Assembly: GCF_008386315.1 (NCBI RefSeq)
Contig: NZ_CP043808.1
Coordinates: forward strand, 186,001-250,000
Direction: 5' to 3'
Source of the DNA: Serinicoccus marinus DSM 15273
Lineage (GTDB): Bacteria > Actinomycetota > Actinomycetes > Actinomycetales > Dermatophilaceae
Length of the DNA: 64,000 nt
Made by a program: the position numbers and the translations under genes
In this document: in pieces, positions 45,601 through 53,203 of the stretch
How positions within the stretch are numbered: position 1 is the stretch's first letter
Layout: every line of letters begins with the position of its first letter
Notes under the pieces: generated by a model
The model's database searches: none
What the model was told of the DNA's origin: nothing
The model's input: only the letters and a program-made list of their open reading frames with translations

Positions 45601-46250
45601 ACCGGCCCGAGGGTCGACTCCTCGTCCGCGACGCCGGTGCGGACCAGCTCGTCGCTGAACCAGAAGGCGTCCTGGGCGTCCACCGGCTGCCAGGTCGCGG
45701 TGATCTCGACCGCCCGGTCGGCCACGACGAGGACGTCACCGACCTCGAGGCCCCAGGCCTGGGCAGCGCCGACGTGCAGGGCACCGGCAGCCGGGGTGTC
45801 GGGGGTCTCGTCCCCGGCGCCGTCAGCGGGCCAGGTGCCGTCGACGACCGTCACGAGGTCGGTCGGCGCGTCGCCCGGCGCGAGCTCCGGACCACCGGTC
45901 ACCACGAGCTCGCCCTCGAGCGAGGAGCCGTCGTGCTGCGTGGGGCGGGGCTCGCTCACCACGAGCCGGCCGATGCTCACCGGTGCAGGGGCGAAGGCGT
46001 CGGCGATCGTCGACCGCGCGAGTTCGTCCTGCCTCTGGGGGTCCTCGGCGAGCCGGGTCTGGACCTGGACGCCGGTCTCGGTGGGCTCCCCCTGGGTGAG
46101 TGCGGCGCGGGCTGCCGTGCTCGCGGCGGCCGCGGAGTAGCCGACCGTCCCCGCGATGATCGCCGTCGTCACGACGACCAGCGCGAGCAGCGTGAGGAGC
46201 AGCCCGGACGACGCCCGGGCCCGCGCCGTCGCGAAGCTCGCCCACCTCAT
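42609..46250 (-). CDS. Large FtsX-like ABC permease
   Basis: This 1,213-residue permease, the first gene of the cassette, has an N-terminal helix (GLLLTLLALVVVTTAIIAGTVGYSAAAA) and a long extracytoplasmic domain. FtsX bundles follow, including LSVLVLVTGLAVVQLARLLATTREPQAQLLVARGATRGQLLLSTL and a C-terminal GAVLLALTGIAAVGATLLSSRRAEVAVLRALGMPPAAQSRSRAMELVG. TAGGGT at 46264-46259 lies 8 nt before the ATG. It may be a peptide or lipid exporter, or an envelope-remodelling complex. Confidence 0.85.
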   Translation of the reverse strand: MRWASFATARARASSGLLLTLLALVVVTTAIIAGTVGYSAAAASTAARAALTQGEPTETGVQVQTRLAEDPQRQDELARSTIADAFAPAPVSIGRLVVSEPRPTQHDGSSLEGELVVTGGPELAPGDAPTDLVTVVDGTWPADGAGDETPDTPAAGALHVGAAQAWGLEVGDVLVVADRAVEITATWQPVDAQDAFWFSDELVRTGVADEESTLGPVVVDEELARQVGAPFVRWPVQPDADAVTPDDLRVLATGAETLRAELREVEGLTVRGVQVEGDLAPTAGQAATNLATARALGVVPLSVLVLVTGLAVVQLARLLATTREPQAQLLVARGATRGQLLLSTLAESLAVTVLGAVAGTLLARLVLLLVPGSEGATTRVVLAGALTLLGVALALTAIAWLQARRLAGGQVVADRSGRARAATALATLVLVLGAAGLSWWQLRRAGSPLTRGPDGELGTDLVAGAAPALLLAAAAVVAVALLGPLSRAVELLTRRTRTTAAHLSSAQVSRRLQVYAVPVVLTVLAVGSTTLAALYSGTSAQLRDDLAAVGEGAPLRADLVRPPATVEPGVVPAPPPDLAELPEIGAAALVWSEPDARVGDVPVPLTLAQTGADGGLADVANMPQGIPGGLVPTGLDAVLDADGDAPTQQAITVPDGATEVTIDVQAERGVDRWELARLDGIAETEREIADELAEVAAESPEDEPAPEGEQPPTGASEELIVERLDSEVASASAPLEIVLTVLVEDVRTGLTSTVTAGTIELAGPRLSYDPATLGDFAAEPTSTATSLGLALPEGRQHRLRAVTVELPDTLPPEVPLDFLYSISSTTLDLDLSMRTGDVDLLEDTGGWASTDALTAEQAAPLVAEAADVEEATFETTVQVEEGYVGDEGPFVQTRTDSNEPFVPTWLDTSISPWHLEVPDTRIGGTELVVAPGAAPLDLTGSPPGAPPGSGTEDDTSASATVPVALTRQAAAAADLAAGDPMTLSLVGTTVPARVAAVVTALPGQQGETAALADSRVASLVLAEQRRSLTWPTQVWATPAAGTQEAVDSLTARDDLRAVTGPGTVSVTDATIAARLVFWVASAGAVLLALTGIAAVGATLLSSRRAEVAVLRALGMPPAAQSRSRAMELVGVVAAAIAVGLLAGWLVGQAVVPELASSTTQPGRLRLPAALRLEAAPWAAVLGVAAVGSGLLALLLGSRVRAQALDRTYREEIR

Positions 46251-46461
46251 AGTCCTGGACCCTAGGCGCAGGCCCTGACGGTGCCCATGCCTTCCCTGGC
46301 GTCAGTCCCCGGATCGTGGCCCATTCGTGACCGGCCACGCGCTGTGCATCGACCAGCAGCGCGCTGTGCATACACCGAACGCAGACTCTGCGAGGACCGG
46401 CCGCGCGCGCTGGGTGCCGACCGACCGCTCGGTATGCGGTCCCTCACCTCCGGGCGCGCGA

Positions 46462-47779
46462 TCAGCGCTCCCGCTGGTCCACGATCCGCCGCGCCTTGCC
46501 GACCGAGCGCTCCACACCGCCCTCCGCCAGCACCACCACCTGCGCGCTGGTGCCGATCCGGTCCTTGACCTGCTTGCCCAGCTCACCGGCCAGCCGCTCG
46601 CGGTCCTCGCTGCCCAGGCCCGGCTCGCCCTCGACGTTGATCGTCAGCTGGTCCATCCGTCCCGGCCTGGTCAGCACGCACTGGAAGTGCGGCGTCAGCC
46701 CTGGGGTCGCCAGCACGAGCTCCTCGATCTGGGTAGGGAAGACGTTGACGCCGCGGACGATCATGAGGTCGTCGCTGCGGCCGGTGATCTTGGCGAGCCG
46801 GCGCATACCGGGGCGGGCGGGCGGTGCCGGGGAGCAACCGGGTGAGGTCGCGCGTGCGGTAGCGCAGCACCGGCATCGCCTCTCGCGTCATCGCGGTGAG
46901 CACCAGCTCGCCCTCCTCCCCGTCGGGCAGCGGCTCCTCGGTGATCGGGTCGATGACCTCGGGGTAGAAGTGGTCCTCCCACAGCGTGAGGCCGTCCTTG
47001 GTCTCGACGCACTCCTGGGCCACGCCCGGGCCCATCATCTCGGACAGCCCGAAGATGTCCGTCGCGTGCATCCGGCAGCGCTGCTCGATCTCGCCACGCA
47101 TCGCCTCGGTCCAGGGCTCGGCCCCGAAGACGCCGATCTGCAGCGAGGTCTCGGCCGGGTCGATGCCCTGCTCGGTCATCGCATCGACGAGGGAGAGGAA
47201 GTAGGACGGCGTCACCATGATGACGCGCGGCCCGAAGTCGGTGATGAGCTGGATCTGCTTGTCCGTCTGCCCACCGCTCATCGGGACGACGGTGCAGCCG
47301 AGCCGTTCGGCGCCGTAGTGGGCGCCCAGCCCGCCGGTGAAGAGGCCGTAGCCGTAGGCGACGTGCACCATGTCGCCCGGGCGGGTGCCGGCGGCGCGCA
47401 GGGAGCGGGCGACGAGGGTGGCCCAGGTGTCGACGTCGCCCTGGGTGTAACCCACCACGGTCGGTCGCCCGGTCGTCCCCGAGCTCGCGTGGACCCGGAC
47501 GCACTGCTCGCGCGGGACGGCGAGCAGGCCGAACGGGTAGTTGTCGCGCAGGTCGGCCTTGGTCGTGAACGGCAGCCGCCGCACATCGTCGAGGCTCGTG
47601 ATGTCGTCGGGGTGCACCTCGCGCTCGTCGAGCTGGCGGCGGTAGTGCTCCACCCCGTCGTACGCGCGGCGCAGGCAGGCCTGCAGCCGCTCCAGCTGGG
47701 TGGCGCGCAGCTGGTCGACCGACCAGGTCTCGGCCTCGTCGTGCAGGTCGGGGCGCTCGTCGATCTCGGGCAGGGTCAT
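46462..47779 (-). CDS. paaK: Phenylacetate-CoA ligase, 1-base insertion
   Basis: PaaK activates phenylacetate with ATP and CoA. Motifs are LPFTTKADLRDNYPFGLLAVPRE, VRVHASSGTTGRPTVVGYTQGD (AMP-binding loop), VVPMSGGQTDKQIQL, FGAEPWTEAMR, DIFGLSEMMGPGV and, in a second frame, AKITGRSDDLMIVRGVNVFPTQIEELVL. The shift is in the C-rich run near 46825 (GCCCGCCCGCCCCGG). Removing one base, or a 4-base duplication, joins TARP with GMRRLAKITGR. The corrected length is about 438 residues. AAGGAG precedes the ATG at 47779. Confidence 0.93.
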
Positions 47780-47864
47780 GCGCTCGCGTCTCCTTCGTCG
47801 CCGGTGCCCGCCAGGGTATGCCCTCGACCCCGGCCTCCGTGCCCGTCCGCGCCCCGTCTCCCCA

Positions 47865-48014
47865 CCGAGCGCCGTGAATGGTTGCCCCCGGCCTCGACCG
47901 GGCGTCGCGAATGGTTGCTCCTGACCCCACCGGGCGTCGCGCATGGTTGCTCCTGACCCCACCGGGCGTCGCGCATGGTGGCTCTTACCTCGACCGGGCG
48001 TCGCTCGTGGTGGG
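47865..48014. repeat. Five tandem copies of a 32-bp repeat
   Basis: Copies of ACCGGGCGTCGCGAATGGTT (plus GC) and close variants begin at about 47865, 47897, 47929, 47961 and 47993, exactly 32 bp apart, in the 259-bp gap between paaI and paaK. The 22-bp core is conserved and the other 10 bp vary. Two more copies with the same spacing lie at 20246-20299. Confidence 0.85.
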
Positions 48015-48038
48015 GGTATGCCGTCCACCGGGCCGCCC

Positions 48039-48488
48039 TCAGCGCTCACCCGACGCCGGGCGCACCGCCCTGGAGTGGCCGCGGAACTCGGCGACGACGG
48101 CATTGTCGGTGGCCCGGCATACCGTGACGTCCGTGATCCCGCTGCGGCCGTAGGTGACGCGTTCGGTGGCGGTGGCGATCAGTTCGTCGTCGAGACGGGA
48201 GGGGAGGAGATAGGTGATGTCGCAGCTGGCCGCGACGGTCGTGCGGCCGGTCGCGTTGCAGGCGAGCGCGAAGGTGGAGTCGGCCAGGGTGAAGACGTAG
48301 CCCCCGTGGGCGATGTCGTGGCCGTTGACCATCGTGTCGACGATCCGCATGCGGGTGCGGGCCCGACCCAGGCGACGGCCTCCCTCGGTGGTCTCGACCT
48401 CGACGTCGACGAGCTCGATGCCGAGCGCGGCGGAGGCCCTGTCCTGGTCCCACATGCGGTGGACGTGGCTGAGATCGGTGTCGGTCAC
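48039..48488 (-). CDS. paaI: Hotdog-fold phenylacetyl-CoA thioesterase
   Basis: This 149-residue hotdog protein has the PaaI signature: MRIVDTMVNGHDIAHGGYVFTLADSTFALACNA, with the catalytic Asn/His-Gly-Gly-Asp stretch, and TERVTYGRSGITDVTVCRATDNAVVAEFRGHSR. It hydrolyses stalled CoA thioesters in the phenylacetate pathway. The GTG start at 48488 overlaps the paaH stop by 4 bases. Confidence 0.92.
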   Translation of the reverse strand: MTDTDLSHVHRMWDQDRASAALGIELVDVEVETTEGGRRLGRARTRMRIVDTMVNGHDIAHGGYVFTLADSTFALACNATGRTTVAASCDITYLLPSRLDDELIATATERVTYGRSGITDVTVCRATDNAVVAEFRGHSRAVRPASGER

Positions 48489-49732
48489 AGTGCCTCGCTC
48501 GGTCGGTAGCGGCCGCCGGGATAGAGCTCGTCGAGCTCGGCGAGCTGCCGGCGGACGGTGTCGGCGCCGATCTGCTCCAGCCAGGCGAACGGGCCGTGGG
48601 GGTAGTTGGTGCCGAGGGTCATGGCGGTGTCGACGTCCTCGGCGCTCGCCTCGCCCCGATGGACGAGGTCGACGCCCTCGTTGACGAGCATGGCCAGGGT
48701 GCGCGCGACCGGGTCGGTCTGCACCGGGCCGCCCACCAGCTGCTCGGCGAGCGCCGCGTCGGGCTCGGCGTCGACCGGCCGGCCGTCGGCATACTCGAAG
48801 ACGCCGCGCCCGGTCTTGCGGCCGAGCCTGCCCTCGCGCACGAGATCGCGCTGCCAGTCGGTCGGAGCGTAGCGCGGGTCCTCGCCGGTCTGCCGCCACA
48901 CGGACTCGCCGACGGCGAGGTTGACGTCCTGCCCGATGAGGTCGGTCAGCTCGAACGGCCCCATCCGGAAGCCGGCGCCGCGCAGCGCCAGATCGACCGT
49001 CGCCGGATCCACGAGCCCCTCGGCGACCATGCGCTGAGCCTCGCCGTAGAACGGGCGGGCGACGCGGTTGACGATGAACCCCGGCGTGGAGGTGCACCGC
49101 ACCGGCATCTTGCCCCAGCGGCGCACCAGCTCCGAGGCCGCGTCGAGGACGTCGGCCCCCGAGTCGGCGCCCGTGATGACCTCGACGAGCCTCATCAGTG
49201 GCGGCGGGTTGAAGAAGTGCAGGCCGAGGACCCGCTCCGGGTGGGCCATGGCAGGCGAGGTGCCGCCGTGCAGCGCCGCGTCGTGCCCGAAGCCGGCCTC
49301 CCCGACGATGTCGTCGATCGACAGCGAGGAGGTGTTGGTCGCCAGGACCGTCGTGCTCGGCTGCGCGCTCTCCAGCTGGCGGAAGATCGCCCGCTTGACG
49401 TCCAGGTGCTCGACCACGGCCTCGATCACGAGCACCACCGCCGGGATGGTCCTCATGTCGGCGGTGGTGTGCGGCGTGACCCGCCCCAGGGTGGCGTCCG
49501 CGTCCTCCCGCGTGACCTTGCCCTTGGCGACGAGCTTGTCGAAGGTCGCCCGCAACCCTGCCACCGCGCGCTCGGCCGCCTCCGGCTGCGCGTCCACGAG
49601 GATCACGGGGTGGCCGGCCTGCGCCGCGACCTGCGCGATCCCGGCGCCCATCGCCCCGGCCCCGATGACGGCGACTGCAGTCTGGTCCGGAGGGCTGAGC
49701 AGGGCGTGCGGCGGCGTCGGCGACTCTGGCAT
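48485..49732 (-). CDS. paaH: 3-hydroxyacyl-CoA dehydrogenase (PaaH-type)
   Basis: This 415-residue protein has a Rossmann start AVAVIGAGAMGAGIAQVAAQAGHPVILVD, then VIEAVVEHLDVKRAIF, LATNTSSLSIDDI, GLHFFNPPPLMRLVEVI and PGFIVNRVARPFYGEAQRM. The C-terminal dimerisation domain contains GPFELTDLIGQDVNLAVGESVW, and a second such half follows. It oxidises 3-hydroxyadipyl-CoA-type intermediates with NAD. ATG 49732 is chosen because the Rossmann motif follows within 25 residues. It overlaps paaI. Confidence 0.93.
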   Translation of the reverse strand: MPESPTPPHALLSPPDQTAVAVIGAGAMGAGIAQVAAQAGHPVILVDAQPEAAERAVAGLRATFDKLVAKGKVTREDADATLGRVTPHTTADMRTIPAVVLVIEAVVEHLDVKRAIFRQLESAQPSTTVLATNTSSLSIDDIVGEAGFGHDAALHGGTSPAMAHPERVLGLHFFNPPPLMRLVEVITGADSGADVLDAASELVRRWGKMPVRCTSTPGFIVNRVARPFYGEAQRMVAEGLVDPATVDLALRGAGFRMGPFELTDLIGQDVNLAVGESVWRQTGEDPRYAPTDWQRDLVREGRLGRKTGRGVFEYADGRPVDAEPDAALAEQLVGGPVQTDPVARTLAMLVNEGVDLVHRGEASAEDVDTAMTLGTNYPHGPFAWLEQIGADTVRRQLAELDELYPGGRYRPSEAL

Positions 49733-49805
49733 GGGTCCACCATGGCACGAGCGGTCCGCCTGTGGACGACGGCGCCCGGGGGCGCCGCGTCGGCATACTG
49801 GCGTC

Positions 49806-50519
49806 ATGGGAATGAACATGGGGCTGGTGTATGTCGAGGGCGCGGCGGTCGAGGACCTCGCGGCGGTGGGGCTGCGGCCGACCGGGGCCCGGACGAGCGG
49901 GGACGAGGCGAGCATCTCGCCCGACCCGGAGATGGTGGTCGCCCGCCGGGTCGGTGACTGGCTCGTCCTCGTCGGCGGGATGATGCTGCTCGCCACCGAG
50001 GACGAGATGCTCGCGCGCACGCTGGGCCGGCGGGTCGTGGCCGCGCTCCTCGGCAGCACGAGCGACACCTACTCCTTCGTCGTCTGCGAGCCGGACGGGG
50101 CGCGCCGGCACGTCGTGGACTCCGCGGGCCACCGCGAGGTCGACGAGGGGGCGGCGCTGCCCGCGGAGGACGGCGTCGAACTGCTCACCGAGGACACGGT
50201 GCTGGGGCTCCTGGGTGACGTCACCGGGGTCGAGATCTGGGACGCCTTCGTGGAGGAGGACTGGGAGGTCCTCGAGGGTGAAGGGGTCTTCGGGACCGAG
50301 ATGATGTTCGACCAGGGCCTAGAGGGGGAGCCCGGCGTCGCCGCGCCGGGAACGGAGGCATACCCGAGCGCCGGCGAGCCGACCCATGAGGCCGGTGGTC
50401 ACGTCGCGGAGGCGCAGGCGGAGGCATACCCGAACGCCGGCGAGCCGACCCATGACGCCGGCGACCGCACCTCCGAGGCTGCGCGCAAGGGGTTCTTCGC
50501 CCGCCTGTTCGGCCGCTGA
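49806..50519 (+). CDS. Hypothetical protein with 22-residue C-terminal repeats
   Basis: This 237-residue protein is of unrecognised family. The N-terminal region (GLVYVEGAAVEDLAAVGLRPTG) looks globular and is acidic overall. Near the C-terminus two repeats of 22 residues (EAYPxAGEPTHxAG) are encoded by 66-bp DNA repeats starting at 50354 and 50420, and the protein ends FFARLFGR. No signal peptide is evident. CATACT at 49794-49799 lies 6 nt before the ATG; ATG 49812 is an alternative. Confidence 0.65.
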   Translation: MGMNMGLVYVEGAAVEDLAAVGLRPTGARTSGDEASISPDPEMVVARRVGDWLVLVGGMMLLATEDEMLARTLGRRVVAALLGSTSDTYSFVVCEPDGARRHVVDSAGHREVDEGAALPAEDGVELLTEDTVLGLLGDVTGVEIWDAFVEEDWEVLEGEGVFGTEMMFDQGLEGEPGVAAPGTEAYPSAGEPTHEAGGHVAEAQAEAYPNAGEPTHDAGDRTSEAARKGFFARLFGR

Positions 50520-50580
50520 GCGGGAGCTCGCGCCCGGGTCTTGACTCTCACACGGTGTCAGGATCTGGAGTGGGATCGCC

Positions 50581-51378
50581 ATGTTGAGTATCGGAGAGTT
50601 CGCCAGGTTGGCCGGGGTGTCGGTGCGCATGCTGCGCCACTACGACCAGCTCGGTCTGCTGCGGCCGGATCGGGTGGACAGCCACAGCGGGTACCGCTCC
50701 TACGCCGCCGCCCAGCTCGCCCGCGCCAACCAGCTCATCGGCCTGAAAGACCTCGGGTTCACGCTCGAGCAGGTCGGTGTGCTGCTGGACGGCGAGCTGG
50801 CCGAGGGCGAGGTGGTCGCCCTCATGCGGGCCCGTCGTGATGCGCTGCGCGCGCAGATCGCGACGGACGAGCACCGGCTCGCGTCCATCGAGGCGAGGCT
50901 CCGATCGATCGCGAAGGAGAATCCCATGTCAGAGTTCGTCGAGACCTCGCTGCCCACGCTCACGCTGGTGCAGCGGTCGGTCCGCATCGAGGAGATGTCG
51001 CAGGTCGAGGAAGCCATGAGCGGGATGTTCCAGCAGGTCAACGACCTGCTGCGCGACACCCCGCGAGCCGGCCCCGGCGTCGCGACCTACACCCCGCAGG
51101 GAGAGGGCATGATCGCGGCGGCCGCCGAGCAGATCGGCGACGCGCCTGCCCCCGACGGCCTGGAGCGGGCCACGGTCGAGGCCCAGCCGCGGGCGCTCAC
51201 CGTCCGCTACACCGGCGAAGACCTGTCCGGCATCCAGCGGGCCTGGCAGGGGCTCGTCGCCGAGGTCGAGGCCCGCGGCCTCACCCCGCACGGCACCTGC
51301 CGAGAGGTGTATGACGTCACGCCCTTCGACGGCGACGGCGCCGGTTGGTCGGTGGACCTGCAGCAGCCGGTCAACTGA
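50581..51378 (+). CDS. MerR-family regulator with GyrI-like effector domain
   Basis: This 265-residue protein has an N-terminal MerR HTH: MLSIGEFARLAGVSVRMLRHYDQLGLLRP...GYRSYAAAQLARANQLIGLKDLGF. After a coiled coil, a C-terminal GyrI-like/effector-binding domain runs from LVQRSVRIEEMSQVEEAM through GDGAGWSVDLQQPV. It probably binds a small hydrophobic ligand. TTGACT and TGACTCTCACACGGTGTCA (50542-50560) lie just upstream as a possible MerR operator. A GGAG ribosome site precedes the ATG. Confidence 0.9.
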   Translation: MLSIGEFARLAGVSVRMLRHYDQLGLLRPDRVDSHSGYRSYAAAQLARANQLIGLKDLGFTLEQVGVLLDGELAEGEVVALMRARRDALRAQIATDEHRLASIEARLRSIAKENPMSEFVETSLPTLTLVQRSVRIEEMSQVEEAMSGMFQQVNDLLRDTPRAGPGVATYTPQGEGMIAAAAEQIGDAPAPDGLERATVEAQPRALTVRYTGEDLSGIQRAWQGLVAEVEARGLTPHGTCREVYDVTPFDGDGAGWSVDLQQPVN

Positions 51379-51391
51379 GAGGCCCGCGCCA

Positions 51392-51439
51392 GAGCGTCCC
51401 CTGGGAGTCGTGACCGTTCCCGACTTCCACGGGACGCTC
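51392..51439. terminator. Hairpin repeat, copy 1 of 3
   Basis: GAGCGTCCCCTGGGAGTCG (51392-51410) pairs with CGACTTCCACGGGACGCTC (51421-51439) over a 10-nt loop, 14 bp after the MerR-family gene. It is a member of a three-copy family, together with 53061-53108 and 54148-54191. Confidence 0.75.
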
Positions 51440-51504
51440 GCGCGGGGAGCCACAGCGACGACGCTCGCCCCTCGGCTCAGGCCCAGCGCGCTAGCGTCAC
51501 CACC

Positions 51505-52263
51505 GTGGCCTACACCTTCACCGAGTCCGCCTCGCCGCTGGTCTCCGTCCTGTGGTGGGTCGAGGTGGAGGAGGACGCGACCTACACCGACGCGGCGAAC
51601 GAGTTCTGGGGCATCGCGTTCAGCCGACGCCACGGGCATACCGACGTCGTCGCCACGCTCATCGGGCCCAGCACGCAGCCGCGGACCCTCGACCTGCGCG
51701 CAGGGGAGCGCGGCTGGGGCGTCGAGCTGCCCGCGCACGTCTTCCTCCGGCACGTCCCGAAGCTGTCGCTGCTCGGCGAGATGCGCGACCTGCCGTGCGA
51801 CGGCGCGTTCGTCGAGATCGGTGGGGTCCGGCTGCCCGTCCCGGGGTATGCCGACACCCGCGCCCTGGAGGAGATGGTCACCCTGCTGCACCGTCAGGGC
51901 GTGCTCGTGACCGACGAGGCCATCGCGGCTGCGCTCGCGGGGGACGCCCCGGCCTACTCCGACCGGCAGCTGCGGCGCCGGTCCAGCGCGGCGGCGGGGA
52001 TGGGACCGAAACAGCTGCAGCAGCTGGCGCGGGTGCGTGCTGCATACCGGCTCCTGCACGCAGGTCGGACCCTCGCCGAGGCCGCGGTGGAGGCGGGCTA
52101 CAGCGACCAGGCGCACATGACCCGGGGGATGCGCGCGGTCGCCGGGACGAGCCCGGCCAGGATCCTCGCCGCCGACCTCGACTCCTTCGGCAGCCGGCCG
52201 GGTGAGGACGGCCGGATCGTTTCAATCGCCCGTAACCCTGCTGGCGGGAGGGTGGAGGCATGA
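51505..52263 (+). CDS. AraC-family transcriptional regulator
   Basis: This 252-residue protein has an N-terminal region (FTESASPLVSVLWWVEVEED...) of the DUF6597-like sensor type. A C-terminal AraC HTH follows, with MGPKQLQQLARVRAAYRLLHAGRTLAEAAVEAGYSDQAHMTRGMRAVAGTSPARIL. The GTG start has TAGCGT at 51492-51497, 7 nt upstream. The stop overlaps the hydrolase start (ATGA), suggesting the hydrolase is its target or partner. Confidence 0.85.
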   Translation: MAYTFTESASPLVSVLWWVEVEEDATYTDAANEFWGIAFSRRHGHTDVVATLIGPSTQPRTLDLRAGERGWGVELPAHVFLRHVPKLSLLGEMRDLPCDGAFVEIGGVRLPVPGYADTRALEEMVTLLHRQGVLVTDEAIAAALAGDAPAYSDRQLRRRSSAAAGMGPKQLQQLARVRAAYRLLHAGRTLAEAAVEAGYSDQAHMTRGMRAVAGTSPARILAADLDSFGSRPGEDGRIVSIARNPAGGRVEA

Positions 52264-53042
52264 ACGAGGGAGAGGACAGGACGATGACCGACACCACCCA
52301 CACCACGCCGCGCGACGCGGAGGGCGCGGCCCCGACCATTACTCAGGAGGTCCTCGACGACCTCGCCCAGCGGCTGGCCCGGACCCGCTGGAGCACGAGC
52401 CCCGCCCCGGTCAGGGGCATGTCGACCGCACGGCTCCAGGAGCTCGTCCGCTGCTGGCAGGAAGCCGACTGGCGCAGCACCGAGGCGTGGCTGGCCGACC
52501 ACGGGTCGGCCCTGACCACGACCGCCGACGGCCGGGCGCTGCACTACCTGCACGTGCCGGGCGCGGGCGGGGCCGCCGGTGGCCTGCCGATCGCCCTCCT
52601 CCACGGCTGGCCGGACTCGCCGCTGTTCTACCGCCGCATGCTTCCGCTGCTCGTCGGGGCCGGGCACCCGGTGGTCGTCCCCTCGGCCATCCTGTGGCTC
52701 ACCGGCAGGTCCCGCTCCTCGATCCGGCTCTACTCCGAGCCCGAGGTGAACTGGCATGCGGACGCCTGGGAGGAGCCGGCCGGTGACGGCGCGGGCTCGG
52801 CGGAGCAGTCCGCCTGGAGCGGCTCGGCCGGTGGCGAGGCGTGGAAACCCGCCAAGGTCGACGTGCCGACCGCCTTCGCCCTCTTCGGCGGTGACCTGAT
52901 GATGCCGCCGCGCGAGCTGTGCGAGCGCTTCTTCGCCGTGGAGCGCTTCACCCTCTACCCGGAGGGCGGTCACTGGCCTGCGCTGGAGGAGCCGGAGCAG
53001 GTCGTCCGCGACCTGCTGGCCTTCGCCGACGGCAGGAGCTGA
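52260..53042 (+). CDS. Epoxide hydrolase-type protein with internal deletion
   Basis: This 260-residue protein has an EHN N-terminal domain (VLDDLAQRLARTRWS...LQELVRCWQEADWRSTEAWL) followed by LPIALLHGWPDSPLFYRRMLPLL and VVVPS. At about residue 142 it jumps straight to the C-terminal end of the fold (ILWLTGRSRSSIRLYSEPE...VPTAFALFGGDLMMPP...EGGHWPALEEPEQVV). Family members have about 380-420 residues. The missing middle holds the GGDWG nucleophile Asp and lid, so the product is probably inactive. The reading frame is open, so this is not a frameshift. Confidence 0.8.
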   Translation: MNEGEDRTMTDTTHTTPRDAEGAAPTITQEVLDDLAQRLARTRWSTSPAPVRGMSTARLQELVRCWQEADWRSTEAWLADHGSALTTTADGRALHYLHVPGAGGAAGGLPIALLHGWPDSPLFYRRMLPLLVGAGHPVVVPSAILWLTGRSRSSIRLYSEPEVNWHADAWEEPAGDGAGSAEQSAWSGSAGGEAWKPAKVDVPTAFALFGGDLMMPPRELCERFFAVERFTLYPEGGHWPALEEPEQVVRDLLAFADGRS

Positions 53043-53060
53043 GCTCCCTCTCCGGGTCGC

Positions 53061-53108
53061 GACGGTCCCGTGGGAGTCGGGACCCTTCCCGACTCCCACG
53101 GGACCGTC
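53061..53108. terminator. Hairpin repeat, copy 2 of 3 (perfect 22-bp stem)
   Basis: GACGGTCCCGTGGGAGTCGG (plus GA) at 53061-53082 is perfectly complementary to 53087-53108 over a 4-nt loop, CCCT. It begins 18 bp after the hydrolase stop. This is the best-formed member of the family. Confidence 0.85.
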
Positions 53109-53203
53109 GTGGGGCTGTGGACGACCGGGGCCACGGGAGGTCCACCTCTGTCAGGCTGGGGGCCGACGCACGAGCCGGGGGGCAGGTGCGGGCAGGGGGA
53201 GGC

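Noticed and set aside
46320..46440. Structured RNA in the gap before the ABC cassette (repeated GCGCTGTGCAT)
   Set aside because: Two short direct repeats are present, but no convincing stem pattern or known riboswitch core could be drawn. Left as unassigned intergenic sequence.
47865..48014. Possible CRISPR array
   Set aside because: The repeat core is 22 bp but the spacers are only 10 bp and partly alike, and no cas genes are near. It is a tandem repeat.
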